DNA of 64,000 bases, taken from the NCBI RefSeq assembly GCF_000275845.1, contig NW_006766911.1:186957-250956 (forward strand). The letters run 5' to 3'. Positions 36,241 to 49,805 of the stretch are shown here, one piece after another; positions within the stretch are counted from its first letter, which is position 1; the number at the start of each line of letters is the position of its first letter. This stretch comes from Dichomitus squalens LYAD-421 SS1. Taxonomy: Eukaryota; Basidiomycota; Agaricomycetes; Polyporales; Polyporaceae. The translations under genes and the position numbers were made by a program. The notes under the pieces are model-generated. The model worked only from the letters and a program-made list of their open reading frames with translations. It made no database searches and had not been told where the DNA came from.

Positions 36241-36323
36241 TCTCTGTTAGTATATCGGTTAGTACACGCGCCTGTCATGCTGTGTGGTCGCGCGAAAGCG
36301 GGGTTCGACTCCCCGACAGAGAG
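36241..36323 (+). tRNA. tRNA-Asp (GTC) with an 11-nt intron
   Basis: A full cloverleaf can be drawn: acceptor TCTCTGT/ACAGAGA, D stem GTAT/GTAC, anticodon stem CGCGC/GCGCG, loop CTGTCA with anticodon GTC at 36274-36276, T arm CGGGG-TTCGACT-CCCCG, discriminator G. An intron of about 11 nt (TGCTGTGTGGT) sits one base 3' of the anticodon, the standard nuclear position. It lies in the promoter-proximal region of TRM82 on the opposite strand. Confidence 0.93.
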
Positions 36324-36546
36324 TTTGCGCACACCTCACTATACCCTTTTATCCTTGTGTATATGATGGGCGTCAAGCCAGCAGTCTGCCATTCAAATTT
36401 CAGTCGGTTGCGTACATGAAAGTCACATCTACGAATGAGCAGCCCCTCCCTAATCCCGCCTTCTCTACTCTTCTCACGGCAATCCGATCAGCGGAGGCCA
36501 AGTTCGGTGGACTCTGGCCACTTGGTGTCACCCCACACACCGGTGT

Positions 36547-38711
36547 TTATAATGCCATGGTGAGTTCCTTGAACGATGTTCCTTCTACACGATGGCTTGT
36601 ACTTACTCCCAATTTTGCAGCACTGAAGCAAGGTAACCAGTCATCTAGAGCCAACTGGAACAGGCCTAAACCAGCATAGAAAGGCTCCTGGGAGATGGGA
36701 CTGTAGAATCCCACCGTCTTGAATTCCGTGTGGTTGGCGTCGGGAGTCAAGAGCACGCGAAGGTCGGACACGTGCACCATATTGTCATGCGTCAGACCGA
36801 AGAAGGACGGGAACGTAGGTGCAACATTGCAGCTGGACCGTGGCCGCAATCCCGTTACTAAGGATCACATAGGAACTCGGGACCACATACGCAGGTATCG
36901 CCACGCTGGGCGTTCGTTGGGGAGAATTTGACTCGATGGAAGCAAGTCCCATTGTTCGCCAAGGGTCGACTGTGGGAATACCTCCGTAACCGCGGTATGT
37001 GACATTGTCCATTCACTCACATTCTCCGTTCGTGAACAGGACATTCGATGGCGTCATGTTCCACCCGCCGTATTTGTTGACATGTTCGACGGCAGGGGCA
37101 GATGGAAGTCCTTGGGGGAATGCCATGTTGCATTGTTCTTGGTAGAGTTCTAGCGAGCGGAACGATGTCTCGATGGATAGTGGGTCATTAGGGTCTCCAC
37201 GTTCATAGAATCCTGTGCCGAATGATCAGGATACTCAGCAAACGAAGGTCAGAAGTCAGGGTAGCGTCATACCGTACTCGGAGCAGTACTGCCACATCCA
37301 AGAAAAGGCACGGCCGCGCGCAGGTTCGGTCCCAGGTATGGCTGCGTAATTGACTTGCTTGATTCCGGCCAGAAACGCGTTGAGCGCGACGTCGATTCCA
37401 AAAGAGGCCGCAAGCCCTGTCTCAGTTGGCAGTGCCGTGAAGTTTTGAGTCTCTACGACGTTGCAAAATGGAAGGACAGAGTCCTTGAAGCCGTAGTACT
37501 ACAGGTACACGGCGCCATGTTAGTCAAACGTCGAGGAGAAAATGATTCGATCGCATACTTGATAGAAGTCAAGGGGGTCCATGAGAATCTCAGCAGCGTC
37601 CACGTCGCTGGTATTGGCAGCCTGTTCCCTCGTAACCCCATCTTCTCTCGCTCTGAGCAGTTTGACCTTCAAGTCCACCGCCTGCGTGGCAGTCCCGTTT
37701 GCAAGCGTAGCGTCTACGAAACGTGTCACCGCAACCCAGTCCGCAGAACAGTTCCGCGTAAGGCTACGCTCAGCAGCCTTGTAGTACGCGGCCATGTCAA
37801 TCTGGGCATGCACGGGTGCGGAGGAGGCCCAAACGGCAAAGATCGTCTCCGGATTGCGGACGCGAAGTAGAGCTCCACGGACCCCAGGATAGGACCCGCC
37901 AAGCCATATCCATGGGGTATTTGACGGATGAAGAGGGTTATTACGAACTTCACTCGAGGGACCGCTAGCATTATCGAATGGCCCAGGGCCAGCGGAAGGG
38001 AGAGAGAACCTCTTGGCGAAATAGACAACGTCTTCCAATGCCTGATCCGTGGTCAGGAACTGCCACTGCTCAGCAGTTGTATTCTCCTGTTCAACAGTAG
38101 CATCAATCGTATGTGCCTTGGAAGGGGCTCAAACAAACGCAGCATACATTTGCGGGGAACGGCAGGGAATCTCCGTAGTATCGATGTTCCCAAAGGATAG
38201 CCACTCCGTTGTATCGCTTTGCGAGTCGCATAGTCGCGGACAGACCATGATACTCCTGATCACAGTATGGATGAGCTCCGTACATTCGGACAAGAAGATC
38301 ATTACGCTACCTGCAAGTAATACGGCAGCAGTGGTTCTGCATCTTGCTCTCCTGAGTCAAAGACTGCAAGACTATAGGTCACCTCAGAAGGTCATTGGAA
38401 CGGTTCTAGCAACATACGAAAGATAGGCCCGCCAGGCTTGTAGTAAGTATCGTTGATCCAGTATCGGTTCTTGTACATTCCAGTCGCATTCCCGAAATGA
38501 TCCAGAGGCATCTAAGGCGTTCCCGAATCAGCATTGAATTTTGCACTGATAGTGGACGACTTACATCGAAGAACAACGCCTGATTTGGGGCAGTCTCTCC
38601 CCGACGCACAGGGACGAGAGGCTCCCTTAAAGGCAGACTCGGAGCCTTGAAGGCTCCAGCGGCGACGAAGAGCGAGAAAGAACACAACAAGAGACTACCT
38701 AGATTGCTCAT
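36547..38711 (-). CDS. Secreted serine peptidase, family S28 (prolyl carboxypeptidase-like), copy 1
   Basis: Nine exons on the minus strand: 38711-38565, 38511-38418, 38363-38311, 38255-38148, 38086-37559, 37498-37273, 37212-37021, 36969-36891, 36832-36547 (570 aa). A signal peptide (MSNLGSLLLCSFSLFVAAGA) leads into FFDMPLDHFGN, then FLFDSGEQDAEPLLPYYL and HRYYGDSLPFP. The nucleophile is in WLGGSYPG (Ser about 199), the acid in NGEFDPW (Asp about 451) and the base in MVHVSDL (His about 496), so the S28 triad is complete. The family removes short peptides or residues after proline. The last exon ends differently from its tandem paralogue at 39688-41790, which is shorter by 18 residues. It is secreted, probably acting on extracellular peptides. 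Confidence 0.9.
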
Positions 38712-38748
38712 GATTGCACAGTTTGTATTGCTAGAGATGGTGGATCAT

Positions 38749-38756
38749 CTTATATA
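38749..38756 (-). promoter_or_regulatory. TATA box of S28 peptidase copy 1
   Basis: TATATAAG on the minus strand, 38 bases upstream of the ATG at 38711. The paralogue has the same arrangement. Confidence 0.6.
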
Positions 38757-39687
38757 CCAGCCATACCCCCGCGGGCATCGGCCACAGAAGGGGCGTACGT
38801 GACGTCGCGGCGGAGTAAGGGACACGATAACAGAGGTATCATGATCTTGCTTCTCGGGGTTGCACCATGTCTTCCATGCGTATCGAGCTTCTCTCCGAGG
38901 GTGAACGGTCCGGCCAAGAGTTCGGGTCCGTATATCCCGCATATGCTTTCCCAGGATCATGGTTAACAGCCTGCCGTGCTCTCGATGGACTGGTACCTGA
39001 AGATTTCTGATTACAAGGCAGCTTGGATGGTTGTGCGCTGATCAGCTAGGCGGATATAGCTCGGTGGGTGTTAGGTTACGCAGTGCCACGTGCCGACAGC
39101 CTTTGCTGACGCGTACTAATTTCTCCTTGTCTGTCCAGTGGAAACTTACTCAAAAGCAGACGTATCTTGGCTATGAACACACGGTGATTAGCTGAACCCA
39201 TTTTCAACAAAAAATAGGCAGGAATAGCGAAGACTGCGGACGTACGTTGTCGGCGAGAAAGCGTCTCCATATTGAACAGAAGATTCTGGCCTCAAGGGGA
39301 GGCGAGTGTGAAAGGCGCGTTGGACAAGCCTCCCTGGTATCCAGCCCCACGCTAGGGTATCAATGGAATGCTCGCATGAAAGTTACAAAGGTGCACCACG
39401 GAAACTGCTGCACTCATGACAGGGCGACTCAGTCGTCAACCAAGACATCTTACGAAGAGTCAGAACAACTGGTCACGTCGAGTCGTCATTTGTGTGAAGG
39501 ATGATCATGTCTCGAGTGTACTATCACCATCACGTTGTTTTGCCAGGCCGTGAAGCTATGGATGCTGAAGATAGAAGCCGATTGTTCTCAGCCGGAACAG
39601 TCGCCTTTCCAAGTCATGACTCGTGACGTACCACTGAGGCTTGGTGAGCACCGTATATGACAACCGATTCCTCACCGGGCGACCAAT
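38757..39687. other. Spacer between the tandem S28 genes
   Basis: About 930 bases containing the promoter region of copy 1 and the 3' flank of copy 2. No additional gene or repeat is recognised. Confidence 0.4.
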
Positions 39688-41790
39688 TCATCCCAGATTC
39701 CCCATGTTATCAAAACAAGGTAGCCATTCATCTAGAGCCAACTGGAACAAACCCAATCCAGCGTAGAAGGGCTCCTGGGAGACGGGACTGTAGAATCCGA
39801 CAGTTCTGAATTCCGTATAGTTGGCGTCGGGAGTTAAGAGCACGCGAAGGTCGGACACGTGCACCATATTGTCATGCGTCTGGCCGAAAAAGGACGGGAA
39901 CGTAGGTGCAACATTGCAGCTGGACCGTGGCAGCAATCCCGTTACTTAGGATGACATAGACAAATCGAGATCACATACGCGGGGACTGCCACGCTGGGCG
40001 TCCGTTGAGGTGAGTTGGACTCGATGGAAGCCAAACCCATGGTTCGCCATGGGTCGACTACAGCTGGAATCAGCAAGCGCATCAAGGTCGCACCACCCTT
40101 CCACTCACACTCTCCATTCGTGAAAAGGACGTTAGACGGTGTCATGTTCCATCCACCATACTTGTTGATATGCGCCACTGCAGGGGCGGACGGGAGGCCC
40201 TCTGGGAATGCCGTATTACATTCTTCCTGGAAGCGTTCCAGAGAACGAAAAGACGTCTCGATTGACAGAGGATTATCTGGGTCGCCACGTTGGTAAAAGC
40301 CTGCGTCGATCAATCAGGATACTGTTCAGGATCGATTGGAAGCTGGGAAGAGCCATACCCCACTCGGAGCAGTATTGCCACATCCAGGAACGATCCTGTA
40401 CAGGGTCATCTGCATTCCCAGGAATCGCTGCATAGTTCACTTGTTTGATTCCGGTGAGGAAAGCGTTCAGTGCGACGTCGATCCCGAGAGAAGCCGCGAG
40501 CCCGGTCTCAAAGGGCGTCGCTGTAAAGTTTTGGGTCTGAGCGACGTTGCAAAACGGAAGGACAGAGTCCTTGAAGCCGTAATACTACAGATTCGCATGT
40601 GACTGACGCGTTACAGAGAATAGCTCAGACACACACCTGATAGAAGTTTAGTGGGTCCATGAGCACCCCAGCAGCGCTCTCATCGCTGGCATTCGCAGCC
40701 TGCTCCTTCGTGATCCCATCTTCCCTCGCGCGAAGCAGCTTGAACTTGAGGTTCGTTGCCTCAGCTGCCGTCCCATTTGCGAGAGTATCGTCCACGAAAC
40801 GCGTCACAGCAACCCAGTCCGCTGAGCAGTTTCGCGTAAGACTACGCTCAGCGGCCTTGTAGTACGATGCCATGTCGATCTGGGCATGTACTGGCGCAGA
40901 GGATGCCCAGACAGCAAAGATGGTCTCTGGGTTACGGACGCGGAGTAGTGCTCCGCGACACCCGGGATAGGAGCCTCCGAGCCAGATCCACGGCGTGTTT
41001 GATGGATGCAGAGGGTTATGAGTTAGTTCGTTCAATGCGCTGCTGGTATCCGCGGAAGCCTCAGTGCTCGCTGCATGGAGAGAAAACCTGTTTGCGAAGT
41101 GGACGACATCTTCCAATGCTTGATCTGTGGTCAGAAACTGCCACTGCTCGGCTGTCGTGTTCTCCTATTATCAATCTACGTCAGATATATACGCTACAGT
41201 GCAGAGACTGAAACGGGGCGTACGTTGATTGGAAAGGGAAGGGAATCGCCGTAGTAACGATGCTCCCAGAGGACTGCCACTCCGCTATACCGCTTTGCGA
41301 GTCGCATCGTAGCAGACAAGCCATGGTATTCCTGTAGCACACAGTAAACCATTGTCCGGGTACGAAGGAGACCCGCTGAACCGTACCTGCAGGTAGTACG
41401 GGAGCAGAGGCTCCGCGTTTTGCTCTCCTGAATCAAATACTATACGAATACACTGCATCAAGCTTCTGTGCAACAGAGTGCCAAGAAAGAACGTACGGAA
41501 GACGGGCCCTCCGGGTTTGTAGTAAGTGTCGTTGACCCAGTAACGGTTCTTGAACGTGCCTGTTGCGTTGCCAAAGTGGTCTAGAGGCATCTAACAGCCC
41601 CGGCGTGAGCACTGACAGCTTCGCTGTACGATGAAGGACTTACGTCAAAGAATAACGCCTCGTTTGGGACAGTTTCTCCCCGACGCACAGGGGCGAGATG
41701 TTCCTGGAAGCGCAGACTCGGAGCCTTCACAGCTCGAACGACCACGATAAGCGAAAACCAACACGACAAGACGATTCCTAAACCGATCAT
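39688..41790 (-). CDS. Secreted serine peptidase, family S28 (prolyl carboxypeptidase-like), copy 2
   Basis: Nine exons on the minus strand: 41790-41644, 41590-41497, 41439-41387, 41331-41224, 41164-40637, 40584-40359, 40300-40109, 40057-39979, 39919-39688 (552 aa). Exon lengths match copy 1 exactly except the last. Motifs: FFDMPLDHFGN, FLFDSGEQNAEPLLPYYL, WLGGSYPG (Ser about 199), NGEFDPW (Asp about 451) and MVHVSDL (His about 496). I started at 41790 because it gives a signal peptide (MIGLGIVLSCWFSLIVVV) and sits 39 bases from a TATA box. The 51-nt intron before DPW could be read through in frame here, but not in copy 1, and splicing gives the same EFDPW in both. The 3' intron and last exon are very similar to copy 1, suggesting gene conversion. 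Confidence 0.9.
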
Positions 41791-41829
41791 GACAAAACAG
41801 GTTGTATCGCTCAGGATAATGCGGCCCCC

Positions 41830-41835
41830 TATATA
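41830..41835 (-). promoter_or_regulatory. TATA box of S28 peptidase copy 2
   Basis: TATATA (minus strand reads TATATAG) about 40 bases upstream of the ATG at 41790. Confidence 0.55.
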
Positions 41836-42165
41836 CCAGTACACCCAGCGCACGCTTGTGAATGACGGCCAAGGAAGAAGCGTGCGTGACGTCGCGGAGG
41901 AGCGACGGACGCGATAAGAGTGGTAGCATGATACTGCTTCTCGGAGGGTCCCCAACTTCGTCCATGCGCATCAGGCTTCTTCACCTGCGCGGACGGGCCG
42001 GATCCTTTACGCAGGGCCGCGCATCCCGCCTGGGGTTCCCCAGGACATCAGCGGCAACTCTGATCCATGTCAAGTCTTTCTCTGCTCCCCTGGGAGAGGA
42101 GGGCAAGTCAATCAAGATGACCACGGAACTAGTTGGCACTGTTACGCTATGATACACCTATTAGG
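41836..42165. other. Intergenic, S28 copy 2 upstream / mannosidase 3' flank
   Basis: About 330 bases, with nothing recognised beyond the presumed promoter region of S28 copy 2. Confidence 0.4.
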
Positions 42166-44538
<2,373 letters not shown>

Positions 44539-44833
44539 GGCGAGGTATGTCGCCTGCTCGAGGGCACTGAGTGTCCGTGTATGGCCGAAGGAGTACGAGC
44601 GAGAGAGGGTATCGGGAGGGATGCGGGAGTCTCAAGACATGTGAGGGAGGCCGTTTTTCGTCTTGAATGGAGATGCTCGAAGTCTTGGACGTGGAAGAGA
44701 GTGAATGGCGGGGGAGATGGTCGGTCGACGTCCAGTCGACGACGAGGCGGGGAGGGGGAAGAGAAACAAGACTGGGAGCAAGCTGCAGAAGTCCCTCCGG
44801 GATATTGCCAGTGGACGACTTTCCATAAGGATT

Positions 44834-45205
44834 TACGGCTCTACGGACGTCCGTAGATTTCTAGGCGGGGTTTGAAACAGTCTGTGGATCTTGGGCGCTA
44901 AACAGGCGGCATGTTCTGCTCATCATCAGCACGTGACTGGAGTGGCTTATGTCATGTCTGTATTTGGCATGCAGTTCGCTTTGTCATGATGGCTCCTTCC
45001 TTTCTCGTGGTCACGGCACCGTATGCCGAGGTCTACGGACTGTCTACGGCCTGTTAGAGATTTAGAAAGGGGGGTCGGACCCCCCTCCTAGATTTTGACG
45101 TCCGTATCCTAAATTTCATCAGCGGAGTTCAGATCTGGTGTCGGCAACACTGCCCCTTGCCCAAATCGGTCTGTTTAGAGATTTACGGACGTCCGTAGAG
45201 CCGTA
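44834..45205. mobile_element. MITE-like inverted-repeat element 1 of an adjacent pair
   Basis: The left end TACGGCTCTACGGACGTCC continues to GTA, and the right end is the exact reverse complement of that 22-base unit. Similarity extends to about 30 bases with mismatches. Within the terminal repeat ACGGACGTCCGT is itself palindromic. The interior holds a near-perfect GGGGGGTC/GACCCCCC hairpin at about 45070-45088 and further TACGG units. There is no coding capacity. It lies about 300 bases upstream of the GH47 start codon. Confidence 0.7.
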
Positions 45206-45208
45206 GAT

Positions 45209-45923
45209 ACTAGTGCGACCCCAGAAGCGACGCATTAAGCGCCTGACCCCAGAAGCGACTGACACGCCTCCAGGTCTCGCATTTCCCTGTCAATAAATGT
45301 ACAAATGTTACACATGAGACTATGTGCTTCTGAACTATTACTTCCACAAAGAACGAAGGAAATCGGGAGAAATTCGCTCCCGATACAAGTCAATCTGAGT
45401 AGGGTTCCAGGGGTTTACTAACCTTGTTGAATTGCCACAAAGAGATCGGCATGGCCGATCTTCTTGTAACTCCAGGAATTATTTCTAACATGTGCACTGA
45501 GTATGATTATTCAGTTTTCGAAGGATTACGGATTGCGGTACCTGAGGAATGGGAAGGGGGTCTCTCGAGCGTGACATTCAGCCACTGACCGAGATAAGGC
45601 TGACTTTGATTATGAGCGCCTCGACTAGTGTTCCCTCCGCCAACGTCGTTATCAAACGACTGATAATGGCGGTGTTTAAATCGGCAGTCTTCGGCACCGT
45701 GACCATTGGTGACAATCTGTGGGCGCCTTTCCGTCGTTTCTGGGGTCAGACGTGTAATGCCACGATGCTCGAAGCAAAATTCCACCGATTGCCTTCATAT
45801 TTTACGGGTATATACTGTCTACGATACAGATCAAGTGTGCCAAATTTGAGATTTATGGGGGAAGATGCGATGGAGATATGCACGAAATACATTCTGGGCC
45901 GTCGCTTCTGGGGTCACACTAGT
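45209..45923. mobile_element. MITE-like inverted-repeat element 2 of an adjacent pair
   Basis: The left end starts ACTAGTGCGACCCCAGAAGC; the right end, ending at 45923, is its reverse complement with one mismatch over about 23 bases. A second copy of GACCCCAGAAGCGAC lies just inside the left end (about 45244) and a related CTGGGGTCAGAC lies inside the right half (about 45738), so the subterminal repeats mirror each other. The element begins three bases after the preceding one ends. A frame across 45549-46139 has no recognisable domain and overruns the element, so I treat it as spurious. Confidence 0.6.
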
Positions 45924-46777
45924 AGCTTATGGAAAGTCATCCAGTGTGTCCCCATGCTGGCAAGACCAGCCGAGTGCCAAGAGAATGATTCCCGTCAAGG
46001 GCAACAGCCACCGCGCCGAAGACCGACGGAGGAAGATCGAGATCGTCCATGCACCGACCGCTCCCACGAAACGCCTGTGAGAGCTTTTCCGAGGTCAGCT
46101 GCAACGGAAAAATACGTCCCATTCGAGCAGTATAAGTGACGTTCACGAGGACGATAGCCGATAGAGATTGAAGGACACGTCAATGAAGGGTTATTCACTT
46201 GGGGCGCCAAAGAACGCCCGCCGAAACCGTATGCATCGCTCTCATCGCGCGGGGATGGATGCGTGCCCTGATGACCATTTTCTAGTGCCGGGTGAGAATG
46301 AATAGAGGGGCCGTAATGTACGCCTGCAGCTGGCGCATGTTGGATTGTATTACACTACTTAGTAGCCGTTGTGGCGAGGCGCCTGTCTCGGCGACGTTCA
46401 ACTCGAGCGTAAGCGATCCGGATCCTTCTGTATCCATGAATGAGTGGTTCAGCACGACACTCTCATTTACTTCATGCAGGGGATGAAGCTTTGAAGACGC
46501 ACCTGCGGTCATGACAAGAATTTCCATGTTGCTGGCAAGTAGCAGCCATTTTCGCTCCCATGAAACCGGCCTGCGCAATGGCTGCGGAACCGTGGTTCGC
46601 TTGCTCCCAGGAAAACCGTTCCGGTTCGTCCGTGCGTCAGCATCACCGCTCTCCTGTCAGGAGCGCCCGTTCTCTCAGCGTAAGATGATGCCGACCTCGG
46701 ACATACTTCGAGCTCATACGCTCACTCAGCTTACCCCTCCTGCTTCCTTCTATCCCCCTCCTCGTAGTGCAAGCTGA
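45924..46777. other. Intergenic region upstream of ERV1
   Basis: Contains CCCATTCGAGCAGTATAA (46118-46135), almost identical to the TATA region of esterase C, but no esterase signal peptide or exon follows. A minus-strand frame at 46282-46578 is unrecognised. The last 100 bases are the ERV1 leader. Confidence 0.35.
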
Positions 46778-47416
46778 ATGTCGAGAGACACATCTGGCTC
46801 GCCCTCCAAGAAGCCCCCACTTCCTCCGGGCATGGTCCTCGGCCCAGATGGCAAGCCCTGCAAGATCTGTACCGCGTTCCGGCACTGGAAACCCCCAACG
46901 GACAACGCCAAGCAGCCTCCCTCCGCCAATGGCACCGACGGCCCGTCACCGTCCCAGCAGAAGACCGCCGCCATGATGGCCGCCTTCGCCTCCGGGACCG
47001 GCTTCGTACAACCTCAGTCCCAGTCCCAGCCCGCGGCCCAAGCCCTGGCCCCAGAACCCGTCCGCCCCGCGAACTGCCCGCCAGACGTCGAGGAGCTCGG
47101 GCGCGCGACCTGGACGTTCCTGCACACGACGGCCGCGTACTACCCCGAGAAGCCGACTCAAACGCAGCGCGTGAACATGCTCTCGCTCCTCCGCGCGCTG
47201 CCCGTGCTCTACCCGTGCTCGGTGTGCGCGCAGCACCTCGGCGAGAACATGAAGACGCGCCCGCCGGACGTGAGCACGCGCGCGGGGCTGAGCAGGTGGT
47301 TGTGCGAGCAGCACAACGAGGTGAACGGGCGGCTGGGGAAGGAGACGTTTGAGTGCACGGTCGAGAAGCTGGACGAGAGGTGGAAGGATGGGCCGAGCGA
47401 TGGGAGCTGCGACTGA
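46778..47416 (+). CDS. ERV1: FAD-linked sulfhydryl oxidase Erv1/ALR
   Basis: Single exon, 212 aa. The N-terminal shuttle motif KPCKIC (Cys28, Cys31) is followed by a flexible Gln/Pro/Ser linker. The Erv/ALR domain starts at about residue 100: ELGRATWTFLHTTAAYYPEK, then the redox-active YPCSVC (Cys147, Cys150), CAQHLGENMKTRPP, LCEQHNEVNGRLGK and a structural Cys176/Cys193 pair. This is the arrangement of mitochondrial Erv1, which reoxidises Mia40 in the intermembrane space and passes electrons to cytochrome c or oxygen. The family usually has PC-x2-CA followed by D/F residues; here AQHLGEN replaces the more common ADHF-type text. It is the only intronless protein gene in the window. Confidence 0.93.
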   Translation: MSRDTSGSPSKKPPLPPGMVLGPDGKPCKICTAFRHWKPPTDNAKQPPSANGTDGPSPSQQKTAAMMAAFASGTGFVQPQSQSQPAAQALAPEPVRPANCPPDVEELGRATWTFLHTTAAYYPEKPTQTQRVNMLSLLRALPVLYPCSVCAQHLGENMKTRPPDVSTRAGLSRWLCEQHNEVNGRLGKETFECTVEKLDERWKDGPSDGSCD

Positions 47417-47709
47417 GCGTCGTGCGTTCGGGACGTTGTCGAGGTGAGGAGAGAGGATGCGGGATGGCGCGGGGAAGGACGGAGGTGAGTTTTCATGCTG
47501 TTACGGATACGCCTAACGTTGCAGACTGTTTTGGAAGGGTTCATTTCGCATGCTTTCATACACTGCATTACCCCCCGCTCTGCATACAAGTGCCATACTG
47601 TGAGTGCTTGACCCGGATTCCTGTATGTCCTAGATTGCATTGACAATCATCGACTTCTGGTAGATATATGCACATCATGCATTCTCGAAAGACATCGTCT
47701 ATTCAATCA

Positions 47710-48040
47710 GCCCACTCAATCACACACTACTCTTGGCATTCTCTGTCAGGCAATATTGCCCGGAGTGTTACACTACAAAAACTGCTACTGCTACAGAAAG
47801 ACGCCCCTCAAATTGCTACAATCCCTCAATCCTGATAATCCCACTCACTTACCTTCACGCACATACCTGCCGCGTCCCGCCCGCCTCGCTCTGCTCCAGA
47901 GCGTCTTCGCGTACATGGTCGCGTCAGCAAGCGCAGCGTCAACGCGAGGAAGCCCAGAACATATGCCGCGTAGAACGTCAACTTGTACACAACATAAAGT
48001 CGTTTCTCTCTGCTGCGCTGCTATACCTCCCGGAGCCTAG
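47710..48040. repeat. Degenerate tandem duplicate of the ZNHIT2-like gene's 3' end
   Basis: This stretch aligns with 48070-48420, which contains the last coding part and 3' flank of the minus-strand HIT-finger gene. Shared landmarks in the same order include ACTCAATCACACACT, a CCGCG..CCGCCTCG block, TCTTCGCG(C/T)(G/A)CAT, GCGTAGAACGTCA(A/G)CTTGT and TCTCTGCTGCGCTGC. Translated on the minus strand it still gives VVYKLTFYAAYVL against VVHKLTFYAAYIL. It therefore looks like an old partial duplication that no longer encodes the protein's end. Confidence 0.75.
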
Positions 48041-48187
48041 GAAGACACCCTAGAGACTGTGCACTCGACAGAGCACTCAATCACACACTCAGTTCTCAAT
48101 GCAGTCCCGTTCTGCCAGACAATTTGCCCATCGTTAGGCGTTCTCTAAACAGATCCCAAGGCTACATCAGAACGTCTGCGTATGTAA

Positions 48188-49805
48188 TTACAACTCTTCA
48201 ATCCTCGGAGCATTCCCCCTTTCACTACGCACCCGCTTCACCTCCCTGTTCTGCCGCGCCTGTCTCGCCTCGTTCTCGAGCATCTTCGCGCGCATCGTCG
48301 CCTCGTCCACCAGCACGCGTAACGTCGGCGCCGGAGTGCTAAGTATGTACGCTGCGTAGAACGTCAGCTTGTGCACGACATGGTTTGGCTTCGCTTTTCT
48401 CTGCTGCGCTGCCGGAGACGCTGAAGGCTCTCCGATGTCGCTTTGCGACAAGGTGAATAGCGACGATAGGTCGGAGAGGACGCGGAGGACGTTCGCGCTG
48501 GGATGCTCTTCTAGGTCGCGCGTGGTTACGGCTTGGGAGGCGACGACTGTTACGGTCGCGGGCCGCAAGATGGTGGCTGTATCTTTCAGCAGAAGGGAGA
48601 ATGAGCGCGAGTCCACATGGCTCTGAAGAACGAAGTCAGCGATAGCCTCAATAGGAGTGACCATTCATACTCACAGCAGGAAAGCGAGACCATAGATCTG
48701 TTACGACGGCCGAGAGCGACAAGTGTACTGTCGTGGACCGTCGATCTACAAGGAAGGGTGCGAGTCGGGATATCGACTCGCGCACCTCGGCGTAGTCGGG
48801 GTCTGTGCGCGAGATGGCGGAAAGTGGGGACACGGCGAAGCAGCGGACTGTGTATGCGTACGCGATACTGTGCGGAAGCTTGTGAGCACGGCTCGCGCAG
48901 GCCGGCGGTGCACACTCACCACAGCGCGCAGATGTTATACAGCAGTAGCGGCCCGCTCGCTGCGTTGTTGGAGACCTGCTTGACTAACGACTCAGGGATT
49001 TGAACGATAGACGGTCTCGCGCCGCGATTTCGGTTCGGAACGGCAGCGTCTGAAGGGGCAGAGATTTCATTGCTCGGTGGCTGGGGTTCCCACCACGGCT
49101 CGACTTGGACTTTCTCTAACTCCTCACTCGCGAGCAGCTGTTGCGCGAACTCACTATTGGGATTGTCCACTGCACGTAAAAACTTCTCTCGCTCTGATGG
49201 GGTGAGCGCGTTCCAGAGCTCGTCGTACGACGCGGTGTCTGCAGACGATCCCTCAGTTCTGCGTGCGCGAGCGCGTAGCAGTGTAAGGTGAGGCGCACCA
49301 AGGTCAATGCTCTGCAGCCGCCTCTGCAAGTCGTCCGCTCCGTCTTCGTCCTCATTGTCCGTATCGTCGAGGAGCGGGCTGTTGTCGAGCGAGTCCTCTT
49401 CGAAGCGTTTCAGCAGCTCCATCATCCTCCGTTTCTCTTCTGCGCTCGCAGAAGGGGCGCTCTTCACGTCTAGCTCGACTTCCTTGCGATAGAATGACTC
49501 GGAACAGTCACCATGTTTCTACACTCCATCGGGATCGTGAGGTCAGGTGGGAGGAGAGACCTTGGATAGAGAACAGTAAACGCACCTCGGACCGGAAGCA
49601 AACAAGCGAGCAGTACGGGATATTGCATCTCGGGCATGTGTATCGCGCAAACTGTCGTCGGCAACTGTGAGTAGTTCAGGAGAGGCCCGTACGGAACGGT
49701 AGGGCGTGGAGGAGCGACTCACATCACACACGGGGTACTAGACACAGACTCCGACTCTCGCGAGCTCGATGCAATGATGGGCTCCTGCAGTTGCTCCTCC
49801 GCCAT
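48188..49805 (-). CDS. HIT-type zinc-finger protein, ZNHIT2-like
   Basis: Five exons on the minus strand: 49805-49723, 49664-49586, 49518-48920, 48867-48675, 48622-48188 (462 aa). Splicing assembles the HIT finger: CVIC, then YTCPRCNIPYCSLVCF and KHGDCSESFY, giving the full Cys/His set between residues 26 and 60. An acidic linker (DDTDNEDEDGADDLQ) and the SYDELWNALTPSEREKFLRA block follow; that block is characteristic of ZNHIT2-type proteins. ZNHIT2 works with the R2TP/HSP90 chaperone system and assembly of U5 snRNP and other complexes. The C-terminal region is predicted mixed helix. It is divergently arranged with PAF1, sharing a 240-bp upstream region. The 3' end is duplicated as a relic at 47710-48040. 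Confidence 0.87.

Noticed and set aside
40058..40108. Reading through the 51-nt intron in S28 copy 2 as coding
   Set aside because: It is open in copy 2 only; copy 1 has a stop there, and splicing gives the conserved EFDPW in both.
45549..46139. Open frame of 196 codons on the plus strand
   Set aside because: It spans an inverted-repeat element and beyond, has no domain or consistent composition, and is probably chance.
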